The notes beneath the pieces are model-generated. The model was given only the letters and a program-made list of their open reading frames with translations, was not told the origin of the DNA and ran no database searches. Below are positions 12,030 to 22,898 of a DNA stretch of 64,000 nt, piece after piece. Every line of letters starts with the position of its first letter. The stretch's first letter is position 1. The DNA lies in assembly GCF_003576645.1 (NCBI RefSeq), contig NC_044930.1, forward strand, positions 15,112,076 through 15,176,075, read 5' to 3'. The position numbers were made by a program, and so were the translations under genes. The stretch is from Ipomoea triloba. Taxonomy: Eukaryota; Streptophyta; Magnoliopsida; Solanales; Convolvulaceae.

Positions 12030-12510
12030 ATAGCAAATTTCCATTAAAACTCGCGATTTGGAAATTACGAGTAAGATGCCGTTGATTAAGCTTCAGTTAA
12101 ACTCGCAATTTAAAAATTAAGAGTATAATACCGCTAATTGAGTTTCTTTCAAAACCCGCGATTTGTAAATTAAGAGTAAGATGCAGTCAACTGAGCTTCC
12201 TTCATATTTATGTTACAAAGTTTTATCCTACAGACTTTGTATTTCAGTTATGCGTTTTTTTATTCTTACAGAACTGAAATACAAAATCAGTAGGATCAGA
12301 CTTTGCAACATAAACATCAAGCAGGCTCAGTTTGTGACTGCATCTTACCCATAATTTTCAAATCGCGGGTTTTAACTGAAGCTCAATCAACGGTATCATA
12401 CTATTAATTTTCAAATTGCGAGTTCATACTGAAGCTTAATCGACGACATCTTTCTCTTAATTTCCAAATCGCGAGCTTTAATTGAAACTCGTCCACCTTT
12501 GCGTGTTGTA
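12030..12510. repeat. Long imperfect inverted repeat built of AAAACYCGCGATTT modules
   Basis: The left half (about 12030-12225) holds three tandem modules of the form AAAACTCGCGATTTGGAAA...TTGATTAAGCTTCAGTT, about 52-56 bp apart. The right half (about 12290-12510) holds the same modules in reverse complement (AAATCGCGGGTTTTAACTG). Between them the inner arms also pair: TATGTTACAAAG with CTTTGCAACATA, and ACTTTGTATTTCAGTT with AACTGAAATACAAAAT. The whole could fold into a hairpin of about 450 nt. No terminal duplication or coding sequence is seen. Confidence 0.75.
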
Positions 12511-12727
12511 ACTGAAACTCGTCCACCTTTTCTAATTTTTGTTTTTTTTTTTTTGACACTAGTATGGAAGCAACTAAGAAAGTGAGTGAAAAAATTTGAA
12601 AAAACGATATAAACTCTCCATAACAACGAAAACAACTATTGTGTAGATAGGGAAAGAAAAGAATTTTTGCACTCCAACAACATTCGGATTTTTGAAACTG
12701 ACCTGAAGTATTTATAGCACTTCCGAG

Positions 12728-13080
12728 TTGACAGCCCATTTGATAATATCGTGGACTGCCCTATTTGGGCTGTTAACCGAGATGGGTGTCTCGACTGACA
12801 GCCCATGTGGGGGTCAAAGTCGGGCTGACAGCCCATGTGGGTCAGTCAGCCTGAGGCTGACTGCCCATGTAGGGGCCAGCGTCGTGCTGACAGCCGATGT
12901 GGGACTGACAGCCCAATGTGGGCAGTCAACATCAGAAGAGGCTGACTGCTCATGTAGGGGCCAGCGTCTGGCTGACAGCCCAATGTGGGCAGTCAGCCTC
13001 AGAATGTAGGCAGTCAGCCTACGGCTAACAGCCCATGTGGGCTGTCAGCCGGAATGGGCAGTCAGCCTCCGGCTGCCCTA
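12728..13080. repeat. Array of GC-rich GACAGCCCATGTGGGCTGTC palindromes (unit 0)
   Basis: About ten full or partial copies of gacagcccatgtgggctgtc or a half of it, in otherwise AT-rich DNA. It abuts a minus-strand TATA box (gctataaata, 12709-12716), and the CGCGA modules lie further left in the same minus orientation. The order array, TATA, CGCGA is therefore the same as in the plus-strand copies near 18.2, 49.6 and 50.4 kb. Reading frames here are low-complexity by-products. Confidence 0.8.
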
Positions 13081-13409
13081 TTTCGACAAAGGCTGAAGCA
13101 TATGTTTTTTAAAAAAATACATAGTATATTTTTAATTTATACACTTAATTTTTATTCACTTTCACATGTAGAAGTGATTGTTTATTGTTACGAAAAATCA
13201 CATTTTCGTGATAAACATATATTTCGTTTAAAAATAAATTATAAACCCTAAATTTGAAAAAAATTGTACATATAATTTTCGTAAAAAATTATAACTCGTA
13301 CCTGTATTTGTCTAAATTAAATTGCAAGGAGGTGAATTGAAGAAAAAAGAATAAAAATTGATCCATTGCATCTACGATTTCAATCAAATATATTGAAATA
13401 AATAATAAA

Positions 13410-13690
13410 TTCAAGTATATTGTGTACACTTGAAAAAATAAAATGTACAAATTGTGTAAACAAAATTCTATCTCTACCTCTACCTCTGCCAGATGGTGCA
13501 TAGAATGGAAAATAATAGAATTTGATCCATTGCTGAGACTCTTGTATCATATTATCATAATTCAAGTATACTCTGTACACTTTGAAAAAATAAAATGTAC
13601 AGATTGTGTAAACAAAATTCTATCTCTACCTCTACCTCTGCCAAATGGTGCGTAGAATGAAATTTGATCCATTGTTGAGATGCTTGGATC
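13410..13690. repeat. Two-copy tandem duplication, period about 150 bp
   Basis: The block beginning ttcaagtata...tgtacac and running through the (ctctac)n stretch and tgccagatggtgc is repeated once (starts near 13410 and 13561) with a few substitutions. No coding signal. Confidence 0.75.
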
Positions 13691-15397
13691 ACATTTTCCA
13701 ACTAACACACCAACTCCAAATCGCGGGTTTTAACTGAAAATCATTTAGCTTGTCTTTCAGAAAAAAAATACGGTGAAAGGAACACCACCATATGCTCGGA
13801 TGGTGTTGAACGGCAAAGAAGCAAAATAGCCATCAAAGCATTTGAAGTAGTGCAAAAATGAAAGCAAGGAGAAGATTCAAAATGTTTCGTCGAAAGTCGG
13901 AACTTATATGACCTATTTATACACGGATATGTCAAATATAAATGACGAGCATAAAAAAAAATGAAATTAATAAAAATAAATTAGCACTTATTTGGGAAAC
14001 AAAACACGTATTTGAAAAAATATAAAATATTTTCCATAAAATATTTCGGAGTTCATAAAATATTTTCTTGATAGAAAACACGTGTAATTGAATTGGTTGA
14101 CGGAGGAGGGGCCTGTCACTTAATGACCGAAGAGCGAATAGAGAGTATAATTTGAGAGTCCATATAATATTTCGTGATAAAAAACGTGTAATTGAACTGA
14201 TCGAATGAGGAGGGGACCCGCCACATAAAGACGACCAGACCGCGTCAGGCTTCAGTTAAAATTATGGCAAAATCGCATTTTAAAAAAAAATTATTTAGTT
14301 CAAATTTCGGTGTTGCCTATAAATTTCTATAAGTAGCAACAACGATCAATGAGTTATAGTTTTAAAATGTTGAAACATTCCAAATATTTTGTACACACAC
14401 TTATGATGTTTATATTTCGACCTAAAATGGGGAAGAACAAGAAAAAATGGTAAGTGTAAATTGTATACGTATACTATTCGAAAAATGTACCGATATGTAG
14501 TAATGTTTATAATTTAGTACCGATATATTGTAATGTTGTTTTCAATTGTTTGTTTTGCAGGTATAAAGTCTGTGGACTACATTCATCAATTGGGTTTCAG
14601 TTAATATCCGCGAGTTTTTAACGAGTTCCAGTTAAAATCCGCGACATATTTTTATTTTAAAAATATGTCGAATTTTTTCTGAATGAACTTTTATAAGTTT
14701 AAAGTAGGTGAGTAGGGTTGGCGAATTTACTACATTCGCCACCTTCACTCAAACTTCCTCCCACGTAATGTGGACTTGAAACTATAATAATTAATAAACA
14801 AAGGTCATAGATTACTGAAATAGTTGCGCACGTGATATATGTTGCAATATATTTCAGTAATTATGACACTAAATACATGGTTGTTGTTTAAAGCTTTACT
14901 TTGCGTAGATACTCGCATCATTTAGGCATATATTATTTTTTTTGTAATTTAAATGTTCGTTATACAAGAAATGTAACAACTGTACCGTTCATATATGAAT
15001 ACAATATCACTGTTATTTTGATTTATAGTGATGTCATATTTTGTAAAGTGTGTTTTTCGAAACACACATGTACAACTTTAACAAAACGACACAGAAAGAA
15101 AAAAAAACATACGAAAAATGAAAAAAAAAATCATGCGGCACAGAAACATTAAATATATGTACATATGCTCAAACAAAACATTATCCATTAACAAAAAACA
15201 ATATTACTCACGTCAGGGCAGCTTTTCTGCCAAATGGCAGAAAAACTGCCACATTTGCTAGCTCGGTGCAGCAGCAAGTGGTGTACAGTCAATTATAACT
15301 AAATGTAAATATATAATCGATGAACTAGTACATTCAATTACAACTTAATGTACACATTAATCTGTGAACTAAAAGTTTGGGATGAGGCAAGCCAAAA
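13691..15397. other. Intergenic DNA with degenerate repeats
   Basis: No gene seen. It contains a CGCGA module at 13717-13740 (minus sense), two at about 14595-14645 (plus sense), an imperfect tandem repeat around 14035-14230 (AAACACGTGTAATTGAA...GAGGAGGGG twice), and a TATA-like ctataaattt near 14316. Confidence 0.5.
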
Positions 15398-15528
15398 GGA
15401 CTGACGTGACTGTCAGTCAGTCACGTCAGTCCTACGCTCAAACTGACGTGACCAGCGGCTTCATTAAAGTATCCGGCCACGTCAGTTACTAATCGGATAA
15501 CCCCCCACCCACCCGCTGGATGTATAAA
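15398..15528 (+). promoter_or_regulatory. Putative promoter of the PMD gene: TGACG palindrome plus TATA box
   Basis: A perfect 15-bp-arm inverted repeat (15398-15412 with 15418-15432) contains TGACGTGA and TCACGTCA, with further TGACGTGA and CACGTCA words to 15485. TGACG is the core bound by TGA/as-1-type bZIP factors. A TATAAA follows at 15523-15528, about 190 bp before the PMD ATG at 15717. Function inferred from position only. Confidence 0.5.
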
Positions 15529-15716
15529 CCAAGGATACAAACAATTTATTATTGCAAACAACTATAAATATGATGTTGGACCATATGTTTGTTTGCGAAA
15601 AAAGAAATTAGGTGCAAGTTTTGGACTCCAAAATATCAGTGTTGAAACAAATTGTTTTGGGGTAGTGCCGTAGTGGGCTTACTAGTGGCATACGTTGAGT
15701 GAACGATATAGAAAAA

Positions 15717-18059
15717 ATGAGTCGCAATTATTTACATCCCGAGCCGTTGGACTCAAGTTTACTAACATACCAAGTTCACCACCGATCTGAATCTGTTTGG
15801 GCAAATCGCGAGTACAAAGCACAATTGTCATGTGTGCATTATGCGCGAAATGCATTTAGAAATTTCTGGACGAATGAGTGCGTACAACAATTGTTACGCG
15901 AAGCAGGTTTTAATACACTTAATTTCTTACAAGATATGAGACTTGATCATCATCTCATTACTGCATTAGTTGAACGATGGAGGCTAGAGGTACATGCATT
16001 TCATATGCCTTTTGATGAGGTAACTATTACGTTACAAAACGTTGAAGTGTTGTTAGCGCTAAAAATTGATGGTAGGCCCTTAGTCGGCAAAATTGAAAAA
16101 GAAAAAGGCGACCGTTTACTTCAAATTCAAAATTATTTAGGCTTTACTCCGCGATCTGATTCGTATTCGAAAACAATGCTAAATATTTGTGTGTTACAAG
16201 CACATGTCGCGGCTGTGAATCCCGATACGGCTGATGACGAAGAAATTCAACAATATGTGCGGGGCATAATTTTATTGTTTTTGGGCGGGTTATTTTTTTG
16301 CCGAAACAACGCGGAATACCGTGAAATTATGTTTCTTAGATTTGCTTGAGGATTTATCAAATGCTGGACAATATAGTTGGGGTTCTGCAGTGCTATGTCA
16401 CTTGTATAGAGCCCTATGTCGAGCTGCACATTATGAGCAATTCATTGTTGTGGGTTGCCTACTTTTGTTACAATTGTGGGCGTGGGAGCGATTACCATGC
16501 ACACGACCGGCTAGTGTCGTCCCGTTAATTAATATCGAAGGACCTTATGGTGTTAGGTATAGTTATTTAGAAATATAATCATTTTAGTTAAATGCATATA
16601 CAACTTTTGAAATGTAACTTATGAAATTGCGTTTGTAGGTGGCAGTGTCCTCATTCTTGGGCTTCTACCTCAAACCACACGTATACAACCTATTGAGATG
16701 AATTTGATAGATGTCAATCCGAAAACATAAGTTTATGATAGAAGATCTTGTGTTTCTGATAATGTTAAGTATTGTATCGTATTATTTTTTTCATTTCATT
16801 TTAAAGTACGAATTGAATTTAATAAGGAAATTAAAATATGCAGTTCGTTTGGATGCCATACAACGTTGACGTGTTGCCTGTGTGTTGTCAGGCGGGTCAA
16901 GTTGTGTGGATGGCAAGGGTTCATTTACTATTTTTTTACGCCGTGGAATAGCACTATCCGGACAGTGTTTTGCGGCAATTCGGTGGATACCAAGACATTC
17001 CGATGTATGTTGAGTACGATTATAATCTCCACAAATTAGATGGTCGTACTAGGAATGAAGATTGGGATGTTTTCCACCATGCATATGTTGCACTGTGGGA
17101 AGACCAAGGGCAGTATGTTGTTCCATTTGGGCCACATGCACCGTTAGGCCCATACGTAAGTCTCGCGTATGAACATTGGTTTTACAGGGTTGGAGGACGC
17201 TTAATTGGGAATCCGGATCATCGTCAAGCAGAAGGGTATTTGCAAACAACGCCATCATTCATTGCATCGGTTTACCTCCGAACTTAGAGTACTCATTGAA
17301 ATTATTTAAGTTATATGTTATGTGTTTATTGCTTGACTCGTTTTATCGGAACTGAAAATTTGAATTTAGGTGGAAGCGCTGCGGCACATTAATATTCACG
17401 GCGAAATTGCTGTTGAGCACGATAAAAACAACAGCTTTACAAATGTAATGCAGCAAATCGCTTGGGACGAACTTGTTAGGCTTAACTACGGTTACATTCT
17501 TGAATTACCAAGGAATAACGAAGAATTTATGTATGAGCCTATTTATCAAGTTCGTGTCGCAGATCACCGGCGTGATGGAAGTAGACGTGGGCGTTCAACT
17601 CAAGGTGGTCGGAGACATGTGAATTTTTCACAGTTTAACCTAAATGATGAGGTACCCATTGAGGCATATGATGATTCACATAATGCTCCACTCCCGACCC
17701 AAGATGACTTAGACAAGGAAAATGAAATGGGAGATATCAGTCAACAAGATGTGATGCAGCAAGTGATGACACGTTCACCGTTCATTACCCCATATGTCAA
17801 CCAATTACATGTGTATGAGGAGGGTTCATCATCGCAAATACCGCCACACGTCGGACGTCCAATTCGTACCCCTTCGAATCATATGACAAACGATCCATTT
17901 CACCATCCAATTCAAAATTACATCACCGACGAGGATACAACAATTGACACATCTCAGGTCATAAATCCTACGCAACCCCAAGGTGCAAGAGGTGACATAA
18001 TTTATCAGCGTCGTCGTCCAGTTCGTAATAGAAGACGACCCCCTTGTGGGACTGAATAA
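15717..18059 (+). pseudogene. Plant mobile domain (PMD, MAIN/MAIL1-like) gene, degenerate
   Basis: The ATG at 15717 gives MSRNYLHPEPLDSSLLTYQ..HRSESVW, the classic PMD opening, then AGFNTLNFLQDMRLDHHLITALVERWR, HAFHMPFDEVTITLQNVEVLLALKIDGRPL and, after a one-base frameshift near 16325-16345, EDLSNAGQYSWGSAVLCHLYRALCR and LLLLQLWAWERLP. An intron fits 16557-16638 (exon ends GVR, next starts WQCPHSW). In-frame stops follow (for example TGA in TTY*DEFDR near 16698). Further PMD exons are 16840-17285 (VVWMARVHLLFFYAVE, DSVLRQFGGYQDIP) and 17370-18059 (C-terminal variable tail rich in D, Q, N, ending at TAA). Known PMD proteins (MAIN, MAIL1) act in nuclear silencing; transposon-borne versions have no settled role. 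Confidence 0.85.
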
Positions 18060-18245
18060 TTCGTTGCGCATATTAGTTGTTTGTTTAAAAAAAACTGGGT
18101 TGTTATTATGTATGATGTCTTGTTTGTTAATCTATTTCGTTGGTTTATTAATACGTTTTCTGTTACTCCGTGTTAATTTTAATTTGATGGATTTCAGGTT
18201 TCATAAAACAAATACATAAATAAATTTGAACTGATAAACACTCAC

Positions 18246-18492
18246 ATGGGCTGTCCGAAAACCGACACTGACAGCCCATGTGCGCGTCATATCGACTTCG
18301 GCTGACAGCCCATGTGGGCTGTCAGCTGAAGTCATACCGGGCTGTCAACAATGGTTGCCTGACAGCCCATTAACAGCCACATGGGTTGTCACCACCTGAC
18401 AACCCATGTGGCCGAACCACTATATCGGCTAACAGCCAATGTCGTTGTCAGTCGATGTCCCACCAAGGGCTGTCAACTATTGTTGACAGCCC
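18246..18492. repeat. Palindrome array of unit 1
   Basis: About ten full or half copies of gacagcccatgtgggctgtc; a perfect copy sits at 18302-18325. It lies just downstream of the PMD gene. A foldback element and a SINE now separate it from the TATA box at 18928. Confidence 0.8.
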
Positions 18493-18530
18493 ATTTGTAA
18501 ATCAAAAATACTAGATGCACTCCCAAAATT

Positions 18531-18668
18531 ATACTCCCAACTTTTACTCCCATTTGTGTTCAAATTTGATTGGAGGATGAAACAAAAAAGAATGGATAAA
18601 CCCATGGCCCCCTATTAAATTGATCAATCAAAGCATGCCAATTCATATGGAGTAAAAAATGGGAGTAT
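18531..18668. mobile_element. Small foldback (MITE-like) element
   Basis: Arms of about 23 bp, atactcccaacttttactcc at 18531 and the near-exact reverse complement at 18645-18668 (ggagtaaaaaatgggagtat), flank a 90-bp AT-rich loop. Ends and target duplication not resolved; the true element may extend some 20 bp each way. Confidence 0.5.
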
Positions 18669-18696
18669 ATGTAGAATTACTCTTTGTAAATATTAA

Positions 18697-18866
18697 CTTT
18701 TTTTTTAGTACTACTGACTCTGTTACAGTGTAGTATTTGTTAATAGCTACTTACTTTTTTAATCTATTAAGCACAAAGAACAGTTGCTTCCACTGAGGCT
18801 CGAACCCATTCCCATCATTCATGTGGGAGTATTAATCGGAAAACTGGATGCCACTAGACCACTGAG
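18697..18866 (-). mobile_element. tRNA-derived SINE-like element
   Basis: On the minus strand the 5' end (18865 leftward) reads CTCAGTGGTCTAGTGGCATC, an RNA polymerase III A-box. About 45 nt later comes GGTTCGAGCC, a B-box, at about 18790-18799. The body runs left to an A-rich tail (T run at 18699-18706). Flanking words ttgtaaatattaac and ttgttaaataaatt could be a decayed target duplication. Confidence 0.55.
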
Positions 18867-18927
18867 TATTTGTTAAATAAATTTTTTATTATGTTTTGTC
18901 CGCTTTGTCCGTGTATAAGATATTCAC

Positions 18928-19465
18928 TATAAAAAGGTCATTCCATATCACATGTGAAAACATAATATTTGCAAAATAGTATGGAGATTTTTATTTATGT
19001 CATTTTTGCGTTGGTTCATCTTCCATTTTATCATATGGTATCTTTAGTCCTCATAATTTTTCCGTTGAAAATTTTGAAGATCATATCACCGCGGCATGAA
19101 AGTGAAGGAAATGCTAAATGGATTCCAGTTAAAACCCGCGAATTCTCGACAACCCAAGAGACGGAAGTGCGTAATCATCGCCAATAACAACCGGCCATGA
19201 TTGCGCCGGAGGGTATTCCTTGTTCACGGACTTCTCCGATCGGGAAACAGTAACGGCCGAGGCCTAGAAGTTGTCGGTGGCAAGCCCTTGGGTTGCAGCG
19301 CCGCCCTTTTCAAGGGGCTCTAATCACGGCCTGTGCTTCTTTCTTCACTAAATTGTATATTTTTTCACGAATTAATGGTAAACTAGATATTCTTCGGAAA
19401 AGGTGATGTATTTGTATATATATGCGTCACCTTTGTTACATATGTAATTTCCGAAAATGAAATGA
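18928..19465 (+). promoter_or_regulatory. Unit 1: TATA box, CGCGA motif, TAATTTCCG motif
   Basis: TATAAAAA at 18928-18935 followed by AGGTCATTC, then CCAGTTAAAACCCGCGAATT at 19125-19144 and an AAGAGACGGAAG word, a GC-rich stretch (19150-19330), and TAATTTCCGAAAATGAAA at 19445-19462. The same order and similar spacing recur at 49848-50334 and 50601-51032. The GC-rich stretch has only short, non-conserved reading frames, so coding is doubtful. Role unknown. Confidence 0.6.
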
Positions 19466-19569
19466 TAAAGTCTACATCTATATTAAATAATTTACCCGTA
19501 TCAATGCGTAATCCACAATAAATTTATCAACTTTTCATTTTTGACTGGGTTTAGGATTTGTCCTAAATT

Positions 19570-19700
19570 TGACGAGACCCGTCAGTAATTACAAATCGCC
19601 GTCGGACGTCACTAGGCCTGACACGGCGCGTCACTAGGACTGACGCGGCGCGTCACTAGGACTACTGACGCGCCTGACACATCGCGTTGCGTCAAATGCA
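19570..19700. repeat. GGCGCGTCACTAGGACTGACG repeats upstream of the MULE transposase
   Basis: Three short repeats of a CGCGTCACTAGGACTGACG type and partial copies, all carrying CGTCA/TGACG cores, end about 200 bp before the first transposase ATG. A comparable CGTCA/TGACG cluster precedes the PMD gene. Possible shared promoter element. Confidence 0.6.
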
Positions 19701-19897
19701 CCGGATAACGGGCCTCCCACCTTCCTTCGCAAATTGGCTGGTGTCAAATAATACTTCTTATGAAAGAAATAACCCATTACGCAAATATCACACTTTGCTT
19801 GTATTTCTTTGAAGGTGTTTGATAAACCAATATGTCAAGTAATATTACTAATTTGTTGTTGTTTAAACATTATGGCTATTTTGTTTAACACCAAGTA

Positions 19898-21375
19898 ATG
19901 CATTACAATATGGGCTTTGTAGGTGACCAAATCGTAGTTCTCATATGCGCTACGCCGCCTAATGTTGGGAGCAACAAAATTGATTTTAATATTCCTCCAC
20001 AAAATGCACTCTTTGTTACAAGCGGATGGTCGTTTGAGGAACTGAAGAATGGGATAAAAAACACTTTTAATGTTGGTGAGGGTGGGGATATTTTGATGTG
20101 GGGAAAATATCAACCAAATTCAACGCAGAATGGTGATTGTATTTTCCCTTTTCCAATCACCAACGATGAATGTTGGTCATTTTTTTAAAATGCAATGTCC
20201 ACATTTGGCCCATTAGTTATTGCAATTTCGTTGAATTGCAATAGAATTGAAGGTAGTAGGACATTTGGCCACATTCCCGTTTCATTCGAACAATAAAGAG
20301 GTGAGTATGGTGGTCCATCTCGACACAGACGGAGTGCAGAGCCGATGCCGATAAAGGAACAAATAGGAGACCCAAATTTGGATGATGCATATGATTTTTG
20401 GTTACGAAGCGATGATTCTGAAGAGTATGTCCCTTCCGATGATTCAGAAGAATATGTCCATTCATATGATTCGGAAGAATATGTCCCACATGTTCAACAT
20501 AATATCTCAATGCGGCAAATTCTCCAGATGCAAGTCGAGGTGCAACCCGATAATGCGTCATGGTACCATGATGTTGAACATCGAGGGCAACCTTCTCAGT
20601 ATGGGAGTTCGCTCTTGCAAATTGGAGCTGTATACGAAAGTTACAAGACATTAAAATAGTTGGTAACGCAGCACAATCTTGCCATTTATAGGGAATTCAT
20701 GACGCTATATAAGAATCCAATGTATTGGAAGGCAACGTGTTTGTATTCCCAACACTGTCCGTGGATGATTATGGCTACGCCGGTTGACGAGTGCGGGTCA
20801 CAATGGGTAATTAAAAAGTTTGTTGACGATCACAAATGTCGAGTGGATTACACCCGAGGTGGCGCCGATTACATCCTTACAAGCAGGGTCATTGCGGATT
20901 TCATATTGCCGAAAATTGAAGCTAACCCGCAGTACAAGATAAAATATGTACAACAAGATGTCAAGGCAAAATGGGGTGTTAACGTGGACTACAAGAAGGC
21001 TTGGTATGCAAGGGTGAGAGCTCTCGAAACGCTACGTGGGAAATGAGATGAGTCGTACAACCTATTGCCTAAGACATCATTTGCTATACAACAAACAAAT
21101 CCCAGGACTATTGTTGATATTGTCGGTATCCCGATGAATACTCCGGATGAGTTCCATTTTAAGTATGCATTTTGGGCATTCAAGGCTGCAATTGACGGGT
21201 TCAAATACTGTTTGACGGTCCTTACAATTGATGGAACTCATCTATATGGGAAGTACAAAGGGAACCTTTTGTTAGCGGTGTCGATGAATGCTAACAAGGA
21301 AATATTTCCCATCGCGTATTCAATTGTGGACTGCGAAAGTGGAGATAGTTGGTCATGGTTTTTGAGATTGGTTGC
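19898..21375 (+). pseudogene. MuDR/MULE transposase, N-terminal part, cut by element A
   Basis: One reading frame runs from ATG 19898 (the conserved part may begin at a splice acceptor near 19921) with stops at 20186 (TAA), 20294 (TAA), 20657 (TAG) and 21044 (TGA). The N-terminal segment has ALFVTSGWSFEELKNGIKNTF. A threefold DDSEEYVP repeat sits at about 20416-20490. Then come the MuDR-type DNA-binding region (AIYREFMTLYKN, YWKATCLYSQHCPW, KKFVDDHKC) and the catalytic-core start LTIDGTHLYGKYKGNLLLAV with the first DDE aspartate, followed by IFPIAYSIVDCESGDSWSWF. The frame is interrupted after FLRLVA by element A and continues at 32809. Confidence 0.88.
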
Positions 21376-22702
21376 TGATAAGCCTCCGAGATACCCTTAA
21401 ATCAAGCACATATTAGGGTGTTTTATCACGTTTATAGCATCCTTACATGGTGAGTTATGCTCATAAATGCTTGAAAATCACTAACCGATACACAGAAGCT
21501 ACTTTTAGCCTAAAGGAGGTAAAACAGGAGTCCCGGGAGCAAATAGGAGCAAAAGTTGAGCTCAAAGAATGAACCAGGCAAGATCGGAGCCCCGGAGGAC
21601 CAAACTGGATGGCCACACGCGTGTGAGCGTGCGTGGAAATAATCTAGTAGCCTCCCACGCACACTCACACACGTGTGGATGGCGTGGAGACGGTGCTGCG
21701 CGAATTTTTACTAGGGTTGCTATTTCGGAGACTATTTAAACCCCTTTGATGAATTTTCAGAAGAGGATCCCAGAAATTTAGTTTTCCCTTTCTTAGTTTT
21801 TCCTTTGGAGAACTTTCTCCATTTTTCTTAGTTTTTTAGATTAGATCAATCTCCATTGTAGCAAGACAACAAGCTTGGATTGAAGACCTTCTTCTCTCTA
21901 GGTGATTTCTATTTCATTTCTATAGTTTTAGTTATCTTGTTCTTGGATTAAATTAGCTTTTGCTTGAATTTCATATCATGAGTGGCTAGTTTAATCTAGG
22001 GATTTAGATTGTGTGATTGAATGTTGCTAGTGTGATGATCTTATTTCTATATCTTGGATCTATGTGTTTGTGTTCATGGATTATCTATTCTTGTCTATTG
22101 ATTGTTGTTTTGATGAGATCTTGTTTGGATCTGGCCAATCTAGATGAGAGATTGAGCTCTTGCCTCTTTCATGTCTTTGATTAGAGTTAGGATTTAAAGG
22201 TTTACACAATCATAGTTCCTATGAACTTCATAAAAGAACAATAGGATAGTGTGTAGCTTATGTGTTTGATAAAATTCGTCTTAGAACTTTGGATGCTTGT
22301 AGGCAGTCCTTAGTCAAGAAACCTTAGTACACAAGGGTGGAAAAGGACTAAGATAACACACTCTTGAATAGCCAACATCCTAGCATTCCCCGATCCATTA
22401 CCTTAGTCACACTAAAATGCAACATACATGAGCACTATCCAATCCCTACCCTTTTTACTTATTTACAAATCTTTTTACTTCACTACTCTCTTGCACTCAA
22501 ACCAAATCAAATGAACTCCTTCCACTCACAATCCACTCAACTCCGCACTCGAATCCAATGCATGACCCAATCAAGTAACTCCCGAACACTTGACACACCT
22601 CCACATCCTTCCTTCGAGACCGACACTCGGGGAGTCACTGACTTTCCGTTTTAACATACAAATATCTTTTGACATTTCACCCTATACACGCAAGCCTTGT
22701 CA
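21376..22702 (+). repeat. 5' LTR of element A
   Basis: 1327 bp, TG...CA. It contains a CACACGCGTGTG palindrome at 21614-21625 and a nested stem (gtgagcgtgcgtgg pairing with ccacgcacactcac), then a TATA-like tatttaaa at 21733-21740 that probably drives transcription. Confidence 0.9.
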
Positions 22703-22705
22703 AAA

Positions 22706-22723
22706 TGGCGCCGTTGCCGGGGA
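22706..22723 (+). other. Primer-binding site of element A (tRNA-Asp type)
   Basis: TGGCGCCGTTGCCGGGGA begins three bases after the LTR; it is complementary to the 3' end of tRNA-Asp, the primer type used by Athila elements. Confidence 0.85.
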
Positions 22724-22898
22724 AGGCAATAGGTTGTCATATGTTTTTGTTTACTTTGATTGCATGAATGCTAGATTTGAGCATGTTAATCCATTCCACT
22801 TTATTTCATTTTATTTTTATTTGTTTTTGCTACTTACGCAATTGACTACTTCTAGTCAATTGTGGAATTTCTGTTTCATTGATAATCTTACTAGGTGA

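Noticed and set aside
12728..13251. Reading frames of 60-93 codons through the palindrome array
   Set aside because: Composition follows the GC-rich repeat; the same repeats elsewhere give unrelated peptides, and there is no family resemblance.
19150..19330. GC-rich stretch of unit 1 as a small protein gene
   Set aside because: ATG frames are under 25 codons and do not match the corresponding stretch of units 2 and 3.
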